Shown: positions 7,355 to 19,900 of the stretch, in pieces
Numbering within the stretch: the stretch's first letter is position 1
Layout: each line of letters starts with the position of its first letter
The notes under the pieces: generated by a model
What the model was told of the DNA's origin: nothing
The model's input: the letters and a program-made list of their open reading frames with translations, nothing else
Databases searched by the model: none
Translations under genes and position numbers: made by a program
Assembly (NCBI GenBank): GCA_016712415.1
Contig: JADJRC010000034.1
Location: forward strand, 1 to 45,583
Direction of reading: 5' to 3'
Source of the DNA: Lewinellaceae bacterium
Lineage (GTDB): Bacteria; Bacteroidota; Bacteroidia; Chitinophagales; Saprospiraceae
DNA length: 45,583 bases

Positions 7355-10300
7355 TTATCTTATCAACGTCACATCCCCCTTGAACAACTGCACTTCCCCG
7401 TCCAGGAACTCGATCTCGGCAAACCAGGTGTACACGCCGGTGTTGTCGCTGTTGCCCCTGATCTTGCCGTCCCAGGCAAAGGTGGGATCGTTGGGCAGGA
7501 AGTCCTGCACGGCAAACACGGAACTGCCCCAGCGATCGAATATCTGCCACTGCCGCACCCGCACCACGCCGGTACCGCCGTATATCATCAACTGGTAGTT
7601 CTCCGCATTGCTAGCCGTTGGGTTAAAGATGTTGGGTACATATACCAGCCGGTCTTTTTCACCACAACGAGCACTTCATCCCGTGCCATGCAGCCGTTCA
7701 CGTCGGTCACCGTGATCACGTGGCGGTACGACGACAGCGGCAGGTACGTAAATTCGAGGCATTCGGCCAGGGTGGAGTCGCAGTTCGGCGCGTAGTTCCA
7801 CACGACTGATTGGAGGGGCGTCTCGTTGGTGATGATCGCCTCGACAGTGGCTTCTTCGCCGAGTTGTACTTCCACATTGGGCCCCGCCTCCACCAGCAAC
7901 TCCGTAGGCTCGCTGATCGAGACCAGCGTATCCAGCGCACGGCAATTGGCGTCTTGCAGCGTCAGGGTATAGTCGCCGGCACTGAGGCCGGTAAACTGGT
8001 TGGTTGCCGTACCCGAGTTCCCGCTGAGACTGAAACTAAACGGTTCGGTACCGCCTGCCACGCCAAGTACGGAAATGAGACCGTTTTTGTTGCCAAAACA
8101 GCGGATATCTCGAACGTCCAGGTTGATGGCGGTGGGTACTGCCGGGTCGAGCAATACGGCTACGGTCGTACTGTCCTTGCAGCCGTTGATGTTGTTGCTG
8201 ACGAGCAGGGTGTACTGCCCGGGTTCGTCTACAACGGGCGCGAGCCCGTTTCCTCCGGAAACAATGTTGCCATCGGCAGTGCTCCATTGGTACGTGTAAA
8301 TCGGACCGGTAGAAGTGCCTGCGGTGATGATCGGAAGGGTGGTGGTGTTGCAGTCGAGCATTTCAGCGACAAAAGCGCTGACCTGCGGCACGGCAAAATC
8401 CTGGGTAACCTGAACGGTAATGGGACGCGGACAGCCGTTGGGCGACACAATGGTGAACGTGTAATTGCCCGGCTGGGTGACCGTAGCCGCCAGGGCAGTG
8501 GAACTGAATCCCCCGGGTCCCGACCACGACCATGTCGCTCCGGGTGTTATGACCTGCCCGGTGACCATGCCTACGCCGTTGTTGAAACAATTCAGTCCGG
8601 CGCCTTCGGCGGCTCCCTCGGGGAAGTCGGCATCGACATACATTTCGGTAGAGGCCACCTGGGTGCAGCCGTTGGGCGCGGTTACCGTGACGCTGTACAG
8701 GCCAGGGTCGCCCACCTGCAAGGAAGCCAGGTTGATGTTGCCGATCCCGATACCCGGTCCCGACCAGTTGTAGGTCGAGTTGGGCAGCGAACTGCTGACG
8801 CTCAGGGCGCCTTGCGGATCATCGCAGGTAATGGTATCGGTCGCGACAGTCACCTGCGGCGGCTGGTTGTCGAGCAAAACTTCCACATTGTCGCTGGCCT
8901 GGCAGCCGCTGACGGGGTTAATGACCGTCAACGTATAGGTTCCCGGCAACAAAACAGTAGGCAGGGACTCGTTCTGGTTGCCGGGGTCGATGCCCGGTCC
9001 TGTCCAGGAATAGTCCAGGTTGCCGCTTGGGGAGGTCGATCCTGTAGCGTCGAGTACAACATTCAACACATCGCAGGTTAGCGTCTGGTCAGGGCCGGCG
9101 TCTGCGGTGGGCAGGTTTTGGTCCTGTGCGACGGTCATCTGGTCGGTGCTGGTGCAGCCGTTCTGCGTATCTGTAATCAACAACATATACGTGCCTGGAG
9201 TCAGTACAGTAGGATTGGGGGTGTTCTGGTTGGCGGCGTTGATGCCGGGCCCGCTCCACAGCAGGGTATAACCGGGACCGCTGCTCGAAGCCCCCGAACT
9301 GAGCGATACGCCTGTCGAACTGTTGGCGCAGGTCAAAACGAGATCACCGCCGGCATCCGAAACTGGCGGTATGAAATCAGAACCGACCGTGGTAATATCC
9401 GTTTGCGAACAGCCGTTGGCCGCATTAAACACGGTTAACGTGTACGTGCCGGATGCAAAAACGCTCGGAGAAATGCTGTTTTGCTGGCCTGTCACGATAC
9501 CCGGTCCGGTCCAGGTGTACTGAATGCCGGGTCCGGAGGCGGAAAGCGAGCCGTCGAGTTGCAGGGTATCGTTCTGGCAGGTAAGCGTCTGGTCAAAGCC
9601 GGCGTCTACCAGCGGGAAATCGGCGTCCTGGGCGATGTAGACCTCATCGGTGGCCGTGCAGTTGTTCTGCATATTGGTGACGATCAGGATATAGGTGCCG
9701 GAATCGGACACCACCGGATTTTGCAGGTTAAAATTGCCGGTATTGATGCCGGGTCCTTGCCAGACATAGTTGAATTGCGCGCCGCTGCTGGAGCCGGAAC
9801 CGTCAATCTGAAAATCAGGCGCCGTGCAGGTAAGCGTGGCGCCTGCGCCCGCGCTGGCGCTGGGCAGGGCGATGTCCTGCGTTACAGTGACGTTATCGGC
9901 GGCGGTACAGCCGTTGGCGTTGTTGGTAACGATGATGGTATAGACACCCGGAATGGTCACAGGAGGTGTCGGCTGGTTGGAAGAAAAGTTGTTCGGGCCG
10001 TTCCAGATGCAGGAAACGCCGCCGCTGGCATACGACTGGCTGCCATCCAGGTTTACACTGGTCGTCGCGCAATCCAGTTTGCCGTCCGGACCGGCATTCG
10101 CGGTGGGCGGGGCGGTGTTTTCATTTACAACCACGGTATCTTTTGAAACACAGCTGTTTCCCGTGTTGGTGATGGTCAGAATATAAGTGCCCGGAAGCGA
10201 AACGTTGGGCGATACCTGACCCTGGTTTCCCGCGTTGATGCCGGGGCCGCTCCAAACCAGTTGGAAGCCGGCGCCATTCGACGAGCCCTGGCCATCAAGG

Positions 10301-13300
10301 GTTACGGCAGGCAGGTTACAGGTGATCAATCCGTCGGCGCCTGCGCTTACCGCAGGATAAACGGCATCGGTATTCACCACCATATTGTCGCTGGCGGTGC
10401 AACCGTTGCCGGTGTTGGTTACGACGAGTGCATAATTGCCGGGTACATTTACCACGGGCTGGAAACTGCCCGCGTTGCCAGGGTTAATGCCCGGTCCGGT
10501 CCACTCGTAGGTAATGTTGGCGCCCGACGAGGAGTTGCCGCCAATGGCCGTCGAGGTATTGACGCAATCGATGGTCGGATCGGCGCCCGCGTCGGCGGTT
10601 GGAGGGGCGATATCCGAGCTGACCGTAGCCTGGGCCGAAGCGCTGCAATTGTTGTCTGTATTGGTGATGGTAAGGTTGTACACGCCCGGAACCGACACCA
10701 CGGGCATCAGGTCGTTCTGGTTGCCCGGTGTTATGCCGGGACCGCTCCATACCACCGAGAAATTGGCGCCCACACTGGAAGCGGAAGCGTCGAGGGTATC
10801 GATGGCGTTGTTGTAGCAGTTCAAAACGAGGTCAGCCCCTGCGCTTACCGCGGGCAGAATCGTGTCGATGGCGACAACCAGCACATCTGTGTTTACGCAG
10901 TTGTTGCTGGTATTGGTCACCGTCAGCGAATACGTGCCGGGCAGGGTAATATTGGCCGGGTTTTGCAGGGTCGCGTTGCCGGCATTGATACCCGGTCCGC
11001 TCCACAAATAGGTGATATCAGGGCCGGATGCGGATGCGGATGCGTTGAAATTGACGGTATTTACGGTACAGTTGAGTTCCAGGTCAGTGCCTGCATTTGC
11101 CGCAGGCAGGTTGGCATCCTGCGTCACTACAACCTGGTCGGTGGCGGTGCATCCGTTCACCGGATCCGTTACTTGCAGGGTATAGGTGTCGGGTACCGTT
11201 ACGGTTGGGTTTTGCAGGGTCGCATCGTTGCCGCCGATGCCTAGTCCCGACCACAGGTAGGTAATATTGGCCGGCGTGCCGGAACCGACAAGTGTGATGC
11301 CGTTGGGTGAACTGCAGGTCAGTACATCATCCGTTCCGGCATTGGCAGTCGGGGCGGTGTTATTGAGGTTGATCTGCACCGTATCTTTCGAAGTGCAACC
11401 CGTAGTGGTGTTGGTAATAGTCAGTATGTACTGACCGGATAACGCGACCATCGGCGTGTACAGATTCTGGTTGGCAGGTGTGATGCCGGGGCCGGTCCAG
11501 GTAGCGGTAAAATTAGCGCCCTGGCTTGAACCGGCGCCGCCGATAGTAACAGATACCACTGCACAGGTGAGGGTTTTGTCCACACCGGCATTTACGGTGG
11601 GCGCCACAATACTGCTGTTTACCACCACCGTATCCTTTTTAAAGCAGCCGTTTGTCGCATTCGTTACGGTAAGAATATAGGTATCCGCCTGATTTACATT
11701 GGGATTGGGAATATTCTGGTTGCCTGCGTTGATGCCCGCTCCCGTCCATCCGAATTGTATCGGAGCGCCTGCGGCGTTGCCGGAACCGTTCAGGGTAACG
11801 CTGGTCTGCTGGCAACTGATGGTCTGGTCAGCGCCAGCGTTGGCGGTGGGTACGGCAATATCCTGAAGCACTGTGGCTGTGCCGGTGCTTGTACACCCGT
11901 TTACAGTATTGGTGATCGTCACATTATAGGGGCCGGGCACGGATACGGCAGGGTTTGCTGCGCCCTGGTTGCCTGCATTAATGCCCGGGCCTGACCAGTT
12001 GTAACTGGATGCAGGCGCGCTGCTGGAGGTTGTGATGGTAAAATTGGGCAATGTGCAGGTGATCGTACCGCCTGTTACTGTAATGGAGGGCGGTGTTATA
12101 TCGCCGGAAACGGTGGTCATAGCGGTAGAAGTACAGCCATTTGCCGGATTGGTGACCGTTACGGAATAGTTGCCGATTTGATTGACCACCGGGTTTTGCA
12201 GATTTTTGTTTGCGGGTGTTATGCCGGGGCCGCTCCAGACGTAGTTCACGCCATTGGTGGGCGAACTGGCTTGCAGTGTGACCATTGATGCAGCGCAGGT
12301 AAGGTTACCGCCGGTGATGTTCACGCCGGGAGGGGTGGTGTTGGCTGTCACGGTAGTGGTAGCCGTGTCTTTGCAGGATACCGGCCCGAAGGTATTGGTG
12401 ACGATGAGGTTGTACGTGCCGCCCATCGTCGCCGGATAGGTAGGCTGGTTGCCCACCTGGGTCCATGCGGCATTGGTCCAGCTGTAACTGACGCTCGGGC
12501 CGGAGGTTGAGCCGGAACTGTTCAGTGTCAGTACAGGGTTGTTGCAGTCAATCGTTTGAACCGGGCCGATCACAGCGTTGGATGGCACGGAGATGATACT
12601 GAACTGCACCACGCTGTCGCAGCCCTGGAAGGATTCGAGTATCTCCTGAAACGGGCCGCCGGAGGCACAATAGGGATTGCCGTTGATGGTCAGGCATGAA
12701 CCGGCGCAAACGTATTGTGTGCCGATATTGGTCTTGATTTGCTGTTTGATGATGATCTTTTGTTTGATCAAACTGTCGCAGCCGAGATAAGAATCGTAAG
12801 GGTCGGATGTCAGGTTATAGGTGCCGGGGAGACTGACCGATTGATAGGGCTGCTCGTCCCAGATGAAGGGCAGGTCTTCGAAGCAAACAACTACATCCGG
12901 CTTGACCGTCGGTGGAATGGGTTGATTGATTACGGGCAGGCAGGAGATCAGCGGAGTGGAGCAGGCATTGCCCACCCGTACGCATACATTGCCCCCGGAG
13001 TTGCCGAAGGTGACGGTAATGGTGTTACCATCGGGTGCAGGCAGGGTAACGTTGTTGCTGCCGCCGTTGATCTGGGAACCTGCGGGGGTTGTCCAGTTGT
13101 AGTACCCGATACCAGCGACTGGAGGAATGGTGTACACGACCTCGGCGCCCGGGCATACCATCGTTGGGCCCTGTGGTACAGCAGGTTGCGAAGGAGCCGG
13201 AGGCGATACCGATCCTTCAAGTACCTCGATTTCGTAGTTGCAAATGTCTGCTACCCATCCATCGATCATCAGGTAATAGGTCTGTCCCGGAACAAAGTTG

Positions 13301-13698
13301 GAATAGGTGAGCGTGAGTGCGCCGCCGCCGCCGCCGCCCGATCCGGGGTTGCAAACGAGTGCGTCATCCTGGCAGTTGGCAAAAAAGGCCGCCTGCAGAC
13401 CGTCCCCGTTTTGGCAGTTGCTGGTCGCAATATTGATGGTAATGGATTCCGTTCCGGCCACAAATCCAAACCACTGGTCGTTGTGGATGGCGATTTGTCC
13501 GCACACGGTGTTGCCGCCCGACGGCGAGCCGTTATTGATGCCCATATAGCCGTCAAAGTTGCAATACACACACGCCTGCTGACAGGCTTCTGCGCCTGGC
13601 GGCGGCGGGGTGGGGCAGGGTGGCGCCACCTGGGCATGGAGTTGTTGAAGCGAAAAAAAGAGGTTGAATACGAGAAACAGGCGTAGTGATTGATTCAT
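7355..13698 (-). CDS. Giant Ig/PKD-repeat surface protein 1 with SprB repeat and T9SS type-B C-terminal domain, frameshifted near its end
   Basis: Exported multi-domain protein of about 2114 residues if one frameshift is corrected. Order: signal peptide (MNQSLRLFLVFNLFFSLQQLHA); a Cys-rich N-terminal domain (CVYCNFDGYMG...) shared with giant protein 2; a PKD-like domain; a Cys/GCDS module; then about 18 tandem Ig-like units of 80-85 residues. Each unit has an AGAD..LTC start, a central WSGPGINAGN turn, a PGTYxLTVTN strand and an NGC end. A SprB-type repeat follows (DIRCFGNKNGLISVLGVAGG). At about 7655-7659 the frame breaks: VVVKK, then the C-terminal domain RLVYVPNIFNPTASNAENYQ, continuing to FDRWGSSVF and KGDVTLIR, in another frame. 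One extra A in the coding-strand AAAAA run repairs it. Without the repair the T9SS sorting domain is lost and the protein could not be exported to the surface. Likely a gliding or adhesion factor; ligand unknown. Confidence 0.88.
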
Positions 13699-13851
13699 GA
13701 AACTGGGTTTGTAGAATTAATAGATTACCGTTCGGATTAAAAAATCGAAATAAAGATACGGAAATGTGTCAGGACGCTTCCTGAGGGAGGGAAAAATATG
13801 GACAATTGTTGTTTTTGCGGAATAAAATGCAAAAACCTCGCATAAATCGCC

Positions 13852-13891
13852 AAAAAGGAAGGCCCCCGGCATCAACACGCCGGAGGCCTTC
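13852..13891 (-). terminator. Rho-independent terminator of giant protein gene 2
   Basis: On the minus strand GAAGGCCTCCGGC (13891-13879) pairs with GCCGGGGGCCTTC (13870-13858), with one G-T wobble and an 8-nt loop, followed by CTTTTTGG. It lies 25 nt beyond the stop of the leftward gene at 13916. Confidence 0.8.
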
Positions 13892-13915
13892 GCCATAAAG
13901 TACTGTCGGAATGAC

Positions 13916-16900
13916 TTAACGGTACAGGGTTACGTCGCCCTTGTAAAGGATGACTTCACCATCGATAAATTCAATCTCTGCAAAGTAAACGAATACTGCC
14001 GGGCCGGCTTTGTCGCCGCGAACGTTGCCGTCCCAACCCGAGCTGATATCGTTGGGTTTGAAATCGTAGTACTCGTGCACCAATCCGCCCCAGCGGTCGA
14101 AGACCTGGAACGATTTGATGTTGGTTACCTGCCTTTCATCGCCGAAGATCATGAACAGGTAGTTGGTATTGTCCGACTCCGGTGCAAATATATTCGGGAT
14201 ATAGACATAACGCGTTTTGTCCACGATAACCAGCCGGTCGTCGGTGGCTTTGCAGCCGTTGGCATCAACAATGGTAACCTGGTAGCGGAACGAGTAATAC
14301 GGTGTGATCTCGCAGTTGTCGCAGAACACAGAATCGAGTAGCGCTTCGGGCTGCACGATGGTTTGTTCCACGCGGTCCGGGTCGGTCGTGATTTCGTCGA
14401 GGTTGAGGGTAAGCGAAATGCTTTCTCCCAGGATAATGGTTGTATCAAGACCAAGATCGACGGTAAACGGCTCGGGTTCCTCCACATCGAACGTGGTTTC
14501 ATATTCGCAGCCGTTGGCATCCTGGATCAGCAGGGTGTGCGGACCCGGAGGCAACGATGTAAATACTGTCGTCTGTGAAAAAGGCCTGTTGTCGAGCATG
14601 AACACATACGGAGGTGTACCGCCTTCAACCGAGTTGATGGCAAGCGCGCCGTCTGTTTTTCCGTAGCAGGAAACATCGCGTTTGTCGAGCACTGCACCCG
14701 AAGGTGTTGCCGGATCGAGTTTCACCAATACATCCTCTACGGTTGTACAACCGTTTTGGGTATTGGTGACGACAACGAGGTAGGTACCTTGCTGGTTGAC
14801 CTGCGGATTCTGGGAGGTTGCGCCGGAAAGGATGTTGCCGTCAGTCGTATTCCACTGGTACAGATAGCTGCCTGCGACGGGTACACTTGCGCTGAGCCCT
14901 ACCTGCGTTGTGGTGCAGTTCAGCTCGTTCGGCGTACCGACATTCACCGTTGGTCCCTGCGTGTCGTCGGCCACCAGGCCGCTGGTCACGTTCGAGCAGC
15001 CGGTGGCTGTATTCGTCACAACCACAGTATAGTTACCCGGAACGGTAGCGGCCGGATTCTGCTGTGTGGAGTTAAAGTTCGCGGGGCCCGACCACTGCCA
15101 GGTTACCGTCTGAACGTTGGTTGCAGCCGTCAGCTGGATACTCGGAATGGCACAGGTGATCGTCCCTGTCGTTATAGACAGCGTCGGTATGCTGGCATCC
15201 GGCACAACCTGGGCCGTAGCAACCGAAGTACAGCCGTTCGACGAGGTCGTTACGAGCGTGTAGGTGCCGGTTTGCGTTACAACTGGATTCGCCTGAGTGG
15301 AAGTGAACGTTCCGGGGCCGGTCCAGGAATACGATACGCCTGGTGTCGGTGATCCGCCGATGATTGTTCCGGAGGTGATCGTACAGGTCAGTGTATCGCC
15401 CTGTGCTGTTGCGCCGGGCGCTGTGATGTTCTGCAATACATTGTAGGTGAACGAAGAAGTACAACCGCTCGTGGCCGTGGCTACAACCGTGTAATTACCC
15501 GGAGCGCCGGTTGCAGGGTCTTCCAAAGTGGAGTTGAAACCGTTCGGGCCAGTCCATTGGAAAGTGACGTTTGGCGTATTAGTTGTTGCGTCCAGCGTTA
15601 TCGTTTGTACGGTACAGGTCAGCGAATCTGCCACCACGGAGATGTCCGGAATGGTGGGGTCCTGCGTAACCAAAGCGCTTGTTGCTGTTGTACAGCCGTT
15701 GACCGGGTTGGTGACGACAAGCGTATAAGTGCCCGGATTGGTTACATTCGGATTTTGCTGGGGCGATGTGTAGCCGCCGGGGCCATTCCAACTGTAAATA
15801 ACGCCGGGTGTTGTAGAACCGCCCTGCAGGGTGATCGTCGGGAACGTGCAATTCAACAGACCTCCCGTAGACGTCACGCCCTGGGGCGCCTGTATGTCCT
15901 GGGGAACGGTGAGTGACGGGGCGGAAATACAGCCGTTTGTGGCAACAACATTAAAAATATAATCTCCCGGGTTGGAAACAATGATGGTATCCTGTAGCGA
16001 CGAAAAGCCGTTCGGTCCTGTCCAGGCGCCGATAGCACCCGGCGTGGAGATATTCCCAACGATGGTCACATCGGTCACGGCACAGGTAAGCGTTCCGCCG
16101 CCTGTGAGCGCGACAGTCGGCGACTGCGTATTTTGTGCGACAAAGGCAGAAGCCGTTGAGGTGCAACCGTTCGGGCCCATGACAACAAGGTTGTAGGTTC
16201 CGTCAACCGTTACGGTCGGGCTTTGCTGGGTCGAGGTGTAACTGTTCGGCCCGCTCCAGCTGTAGGTCACACCTGTCGTCGGCGACATGCCGCTGATGAT
16301 GGCCTGCCCCGAGATACAGTCGATCGTGTCGCCGGTTGCGGTTGCAGAAGGCGGCGTAATATCCTGTAATACAATTACATCGCTGGTAGATACACAGCCG
16401 TTCGGACCGGTAATAGCCACCTGGTAAGTGCCGGGCGCCGCAGTGGATGTTGTGGCCGTTGTAGCGCTGAAGTTGTTCGGGCCTGTCCATGCGTAGCTGA
16501 CGCCGTTAGTAGGCGAAGCGCCGGTCAGGGTGGCGTTCAGGTCGTCACAATCCAGATCGTTTGACGAAGTGGCTGATGAACCTGGAGGCGCCACATCAAG
16601 GTCAACCGTTGCTGTTGTCGTGGACGTACAGCCGTTCGGGCCAGTTACCGTCAGGGTGTATACGCCGTCGACGGTAATGTTGGGGTCTTCCAGCGGCGAT
16701 ACAAAGCCGTTTGGTCCGGTCCAGTCGAAGGAGGCGCCGGCTGTGGCTGAAATGCCGTCCAGATCAAGATCAGTAACGGAACAGGTGAGCGTGCCGCCCT
16801 GTGCATTGGCATTGGGTGCTGCAATATCCTGATTAACAGTAACCTGCGTCTGCGAAGTACAGCCATTGGCGAGTGTTGCTACCAGAATATAAGGCCCTGG

Positions 16901-19900
16901 ATTGGTTACGGCAGGATCTTCCTGGTTAGAGGTGAAGCCGGCCGGGCCACTCCATGCAAGCCCCTGCAAGGGGGATGCGGAAGCAGTGACCGTAGCCTGA
17001 ATATCAACCGTAGTGGCCGAGCAGGTCAGGATGTCGGGAGCCGTTGCCTGTAACACAGCCGTTACAGTATCTATGGCTACTTGTGCCGTGCTGGTGCTGG
17101 TACAACCGTTGCCGGTACTGGTGACCGTGACGATGTACGCGCCATTGAGCGATACCGTCGGGTTTTGCAGGCCCGAAGTAAAGTTGTTGGGCCCCGTCCA
17201 GTTGTAAGTGACCGTAGCCAGCGGCGAATTTGCAGCAATAGGCACTTGCGGATTGGTGCAATCAATAGTGTTGCCTGTGGTGGACGCGCCGGGTTCGGCG
17301 ATATCCTGGGCCACAACTATTGTTTCGGCATCTGTACACCCGTTGGTTGCCGTAACGGTAAGGATATAATCACCGGGCTCCATTACAGTCGGGTTTTGCA
17401 GTTGCGAAGTGAAACCGTTGGGGCCGCTCCAGTCAAAAGTAACAGGCAGATTTGCACTGCCGTTGAGCACCAGGGAAGTGACCGAACAGGTTAAGGTGCC
17501 GGTAGTAGAAGACGCGGTCGGCGCATTCTGGTCGGCCATAACATCGGCTGTCGCTACTGAAGTACAGCCGTTGCTCGGATCCGTCACCAACAGGGTGTAG
17601 ATACCGTCGTCGTTGGTTTGGGGGTTCTGCTGGTTCGATGTGAAGGCATTTGGTCCTGTCCACGACCAGATAACGCCATTGGTCGGCGAGTCGCCTGCAA
17701 GGGTAAAGGTCGGGTTGGTACAGGTCAGGGTGCCACCGGTAGCAGCAGCGCCGGGTGCGGCGACATCCAGTTCCACAATGGCATCTGCCTGTGCGGAACA
17801 ACCGTTGGAAGGATTGGAAACAGTAAGGGTGTAGGTGCCGTCAACAGTAATCGTCGGATCCTCAAGGGTTGAATTAAAGCCGTTAGGGCCGGACCACGAT
17901 AAAATGACGCCCGGTGTGACCGATCCGCCGTCGAGCATGAGCGACGTAACGGCACAGGTCAGGGTGCCACCGGTAGCCGTTGCGTCAGGCACGTTGGCAT
18001 CCGGTTGTACGGTAGCCGTAGCAGTTGACGTACAGCCGTTTGACGGGTTGGTAACGGTCAAAGTATATTGCCCGATGTTTGAAACGGTCGGGTTTTGTGC
18101 CGGATAGTTGTTGCCGCTTGGGCCTACCCAGTTGTAGGTTACGCCAGGAGTGCCTGAAGAGCCTGTAATCACCGTATTCACGTCAGAACAGGTGATGATG
18201 CCGCCTGTGGCTGAAGCGCCCGGCGCTGTATAGTCGCCATCAACAACCGCCGTAGCCGTGCTGGTGCAGCTGTTGACCGGGTCCGTAACGGTCAGGGTAT
18301 AGGTGCCCGGGTCCGTTACCGCCGGGTCCGCAACGTTGGCTGTGAACCCGTTGGGTCCGGTCCAGCCGTATGTTACACCTGGGGTGACGGAATTGCCGTC
18401 AAGGTTAATGTTGATCACGCCGCAGGAAACGGTTCCGCCGTTGGCGGTGGCATTGGGCGCTACGGTATTGCCGGTAACCGAAATTGTGGCTGTTCCGGTG
18501 CAACCGTTGCCGTTATTGGTAACGGTAACCACATAGGCGCCTGCCGCATTGGCGGGCGGGTTTTGTTGTGTAGAGGTAAAGCTGTTCGGACCGCTCCATG
18601 CATAGGTTACCCCGGAAGCCGGTGTTGCATTGAGCGTGACGATCGGGGCCGGACAGGTGATTGGTCCGCTGACCGTTGCAGCGGCACTTGGCGGAGCATT
18701 ATCCAGGTTTACCGTTGCCGTTGCCGTGCTCGTACAACTGTTGGTCAGGTTGGTAACTACAACAGTATAGGTACCGTTTACCGTCACGTTCGGGTTCTGG
18801 GTACTTGAGGTGAATCCGTTGGGCCCCGTCCAGGCATACGATGAGTTGGGAATATTGGAGTTGCCGTTGATCTGTATAGTGGTGACACTACAGGTCAATG
18901 TCCCGCCGGTGGCGCTTGCAACCGGCGGTGTGGTATTACCCGTTACGGTTGCCGTAGCCGAATTGGTGCAGCCGGTGGAGTTGTCCGTCACCACAACGGT
19001 ATATGTACCTGCGACACCAGCCATCGGATTCTGGGTATTGGCTGTAAAGCCGTTCGGCCCCGTCCATGCATAAGCCGGCATTTGGGCGTTGGTAGTGGCG
19101 CCGAGCGTGGCCATGGCGCCCCCGCATCCGATGGTGCCACCTGTCGCTGAAACAGTGGGCATCGTGGTATTGCCCGTGATCACAATCGTATCGGTATCTA
19201 TACAGAAGTTACCGCCTGCAGAAGCAGTCACAGTCAGAACATAGGTGCCGGGCTGGGTCACGGTAATCGAGTTGCCGGTACCTACCACCATTTGACTCGG
19301 CATAATCTTCCAGATTTTACTGCCCGGCGAAGGTGTGGAACTCAGCACGAGCGATGTTGTCACACAGGACAATGCGCCGCCGCCGGTGATTTCCGCTTCG
19401 GGGCTCAACAACAGAATGGAAAAGTTGATGATACTGTCGCAACCCTGGTAAGATTCACAAACATGGGTAAAGTTGCCGCCATCGCAATATTGTTCACCAC
19501 AAATGGTGATACATGAGCCCGCGCAAATGGTTTGCGGGGGCAGGTTTCTAATCAAAAGCGGTTTGACTGTAACCAGTTTTTTTACAATACTGTCGCAACC
19601 CTGGTAGGAGGTGTAGGTATGCGCATAGTTACCCGAAACGCCAACGGTTTGTCCCCAGGGGAGTTCATAGGGTGCATCTTCAGCACACACGACAACAGGA
19701 GGGAGCTGAGTATCGGGTATTTTCATGATCTGCACGGTTTTGCAGACAAAAGGATTGTCCTGGTCGCAGGAGTTTACCGCCTGCACACAAATCTGAATGG
19801 ATGTCGGCGGCGGGGCATTCGGTGGAGCGGTAATCTGAACGACATTGCCACCCGGCGCAAACAAAGTAACAGGTGAAGGCTGACCGTTGATCAGGGCGCC

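Noticed and set aside
7810..13686. Plus-strand frames of up to about 420 codons opposite giant gene 1 (and similar ones opposite the other giants)
   Set aside because: The repeat-rich, stop-poor antisense of the Ig units produces long frames with low-complexity G/R/V-rich sequence and no starts or domains of their own.
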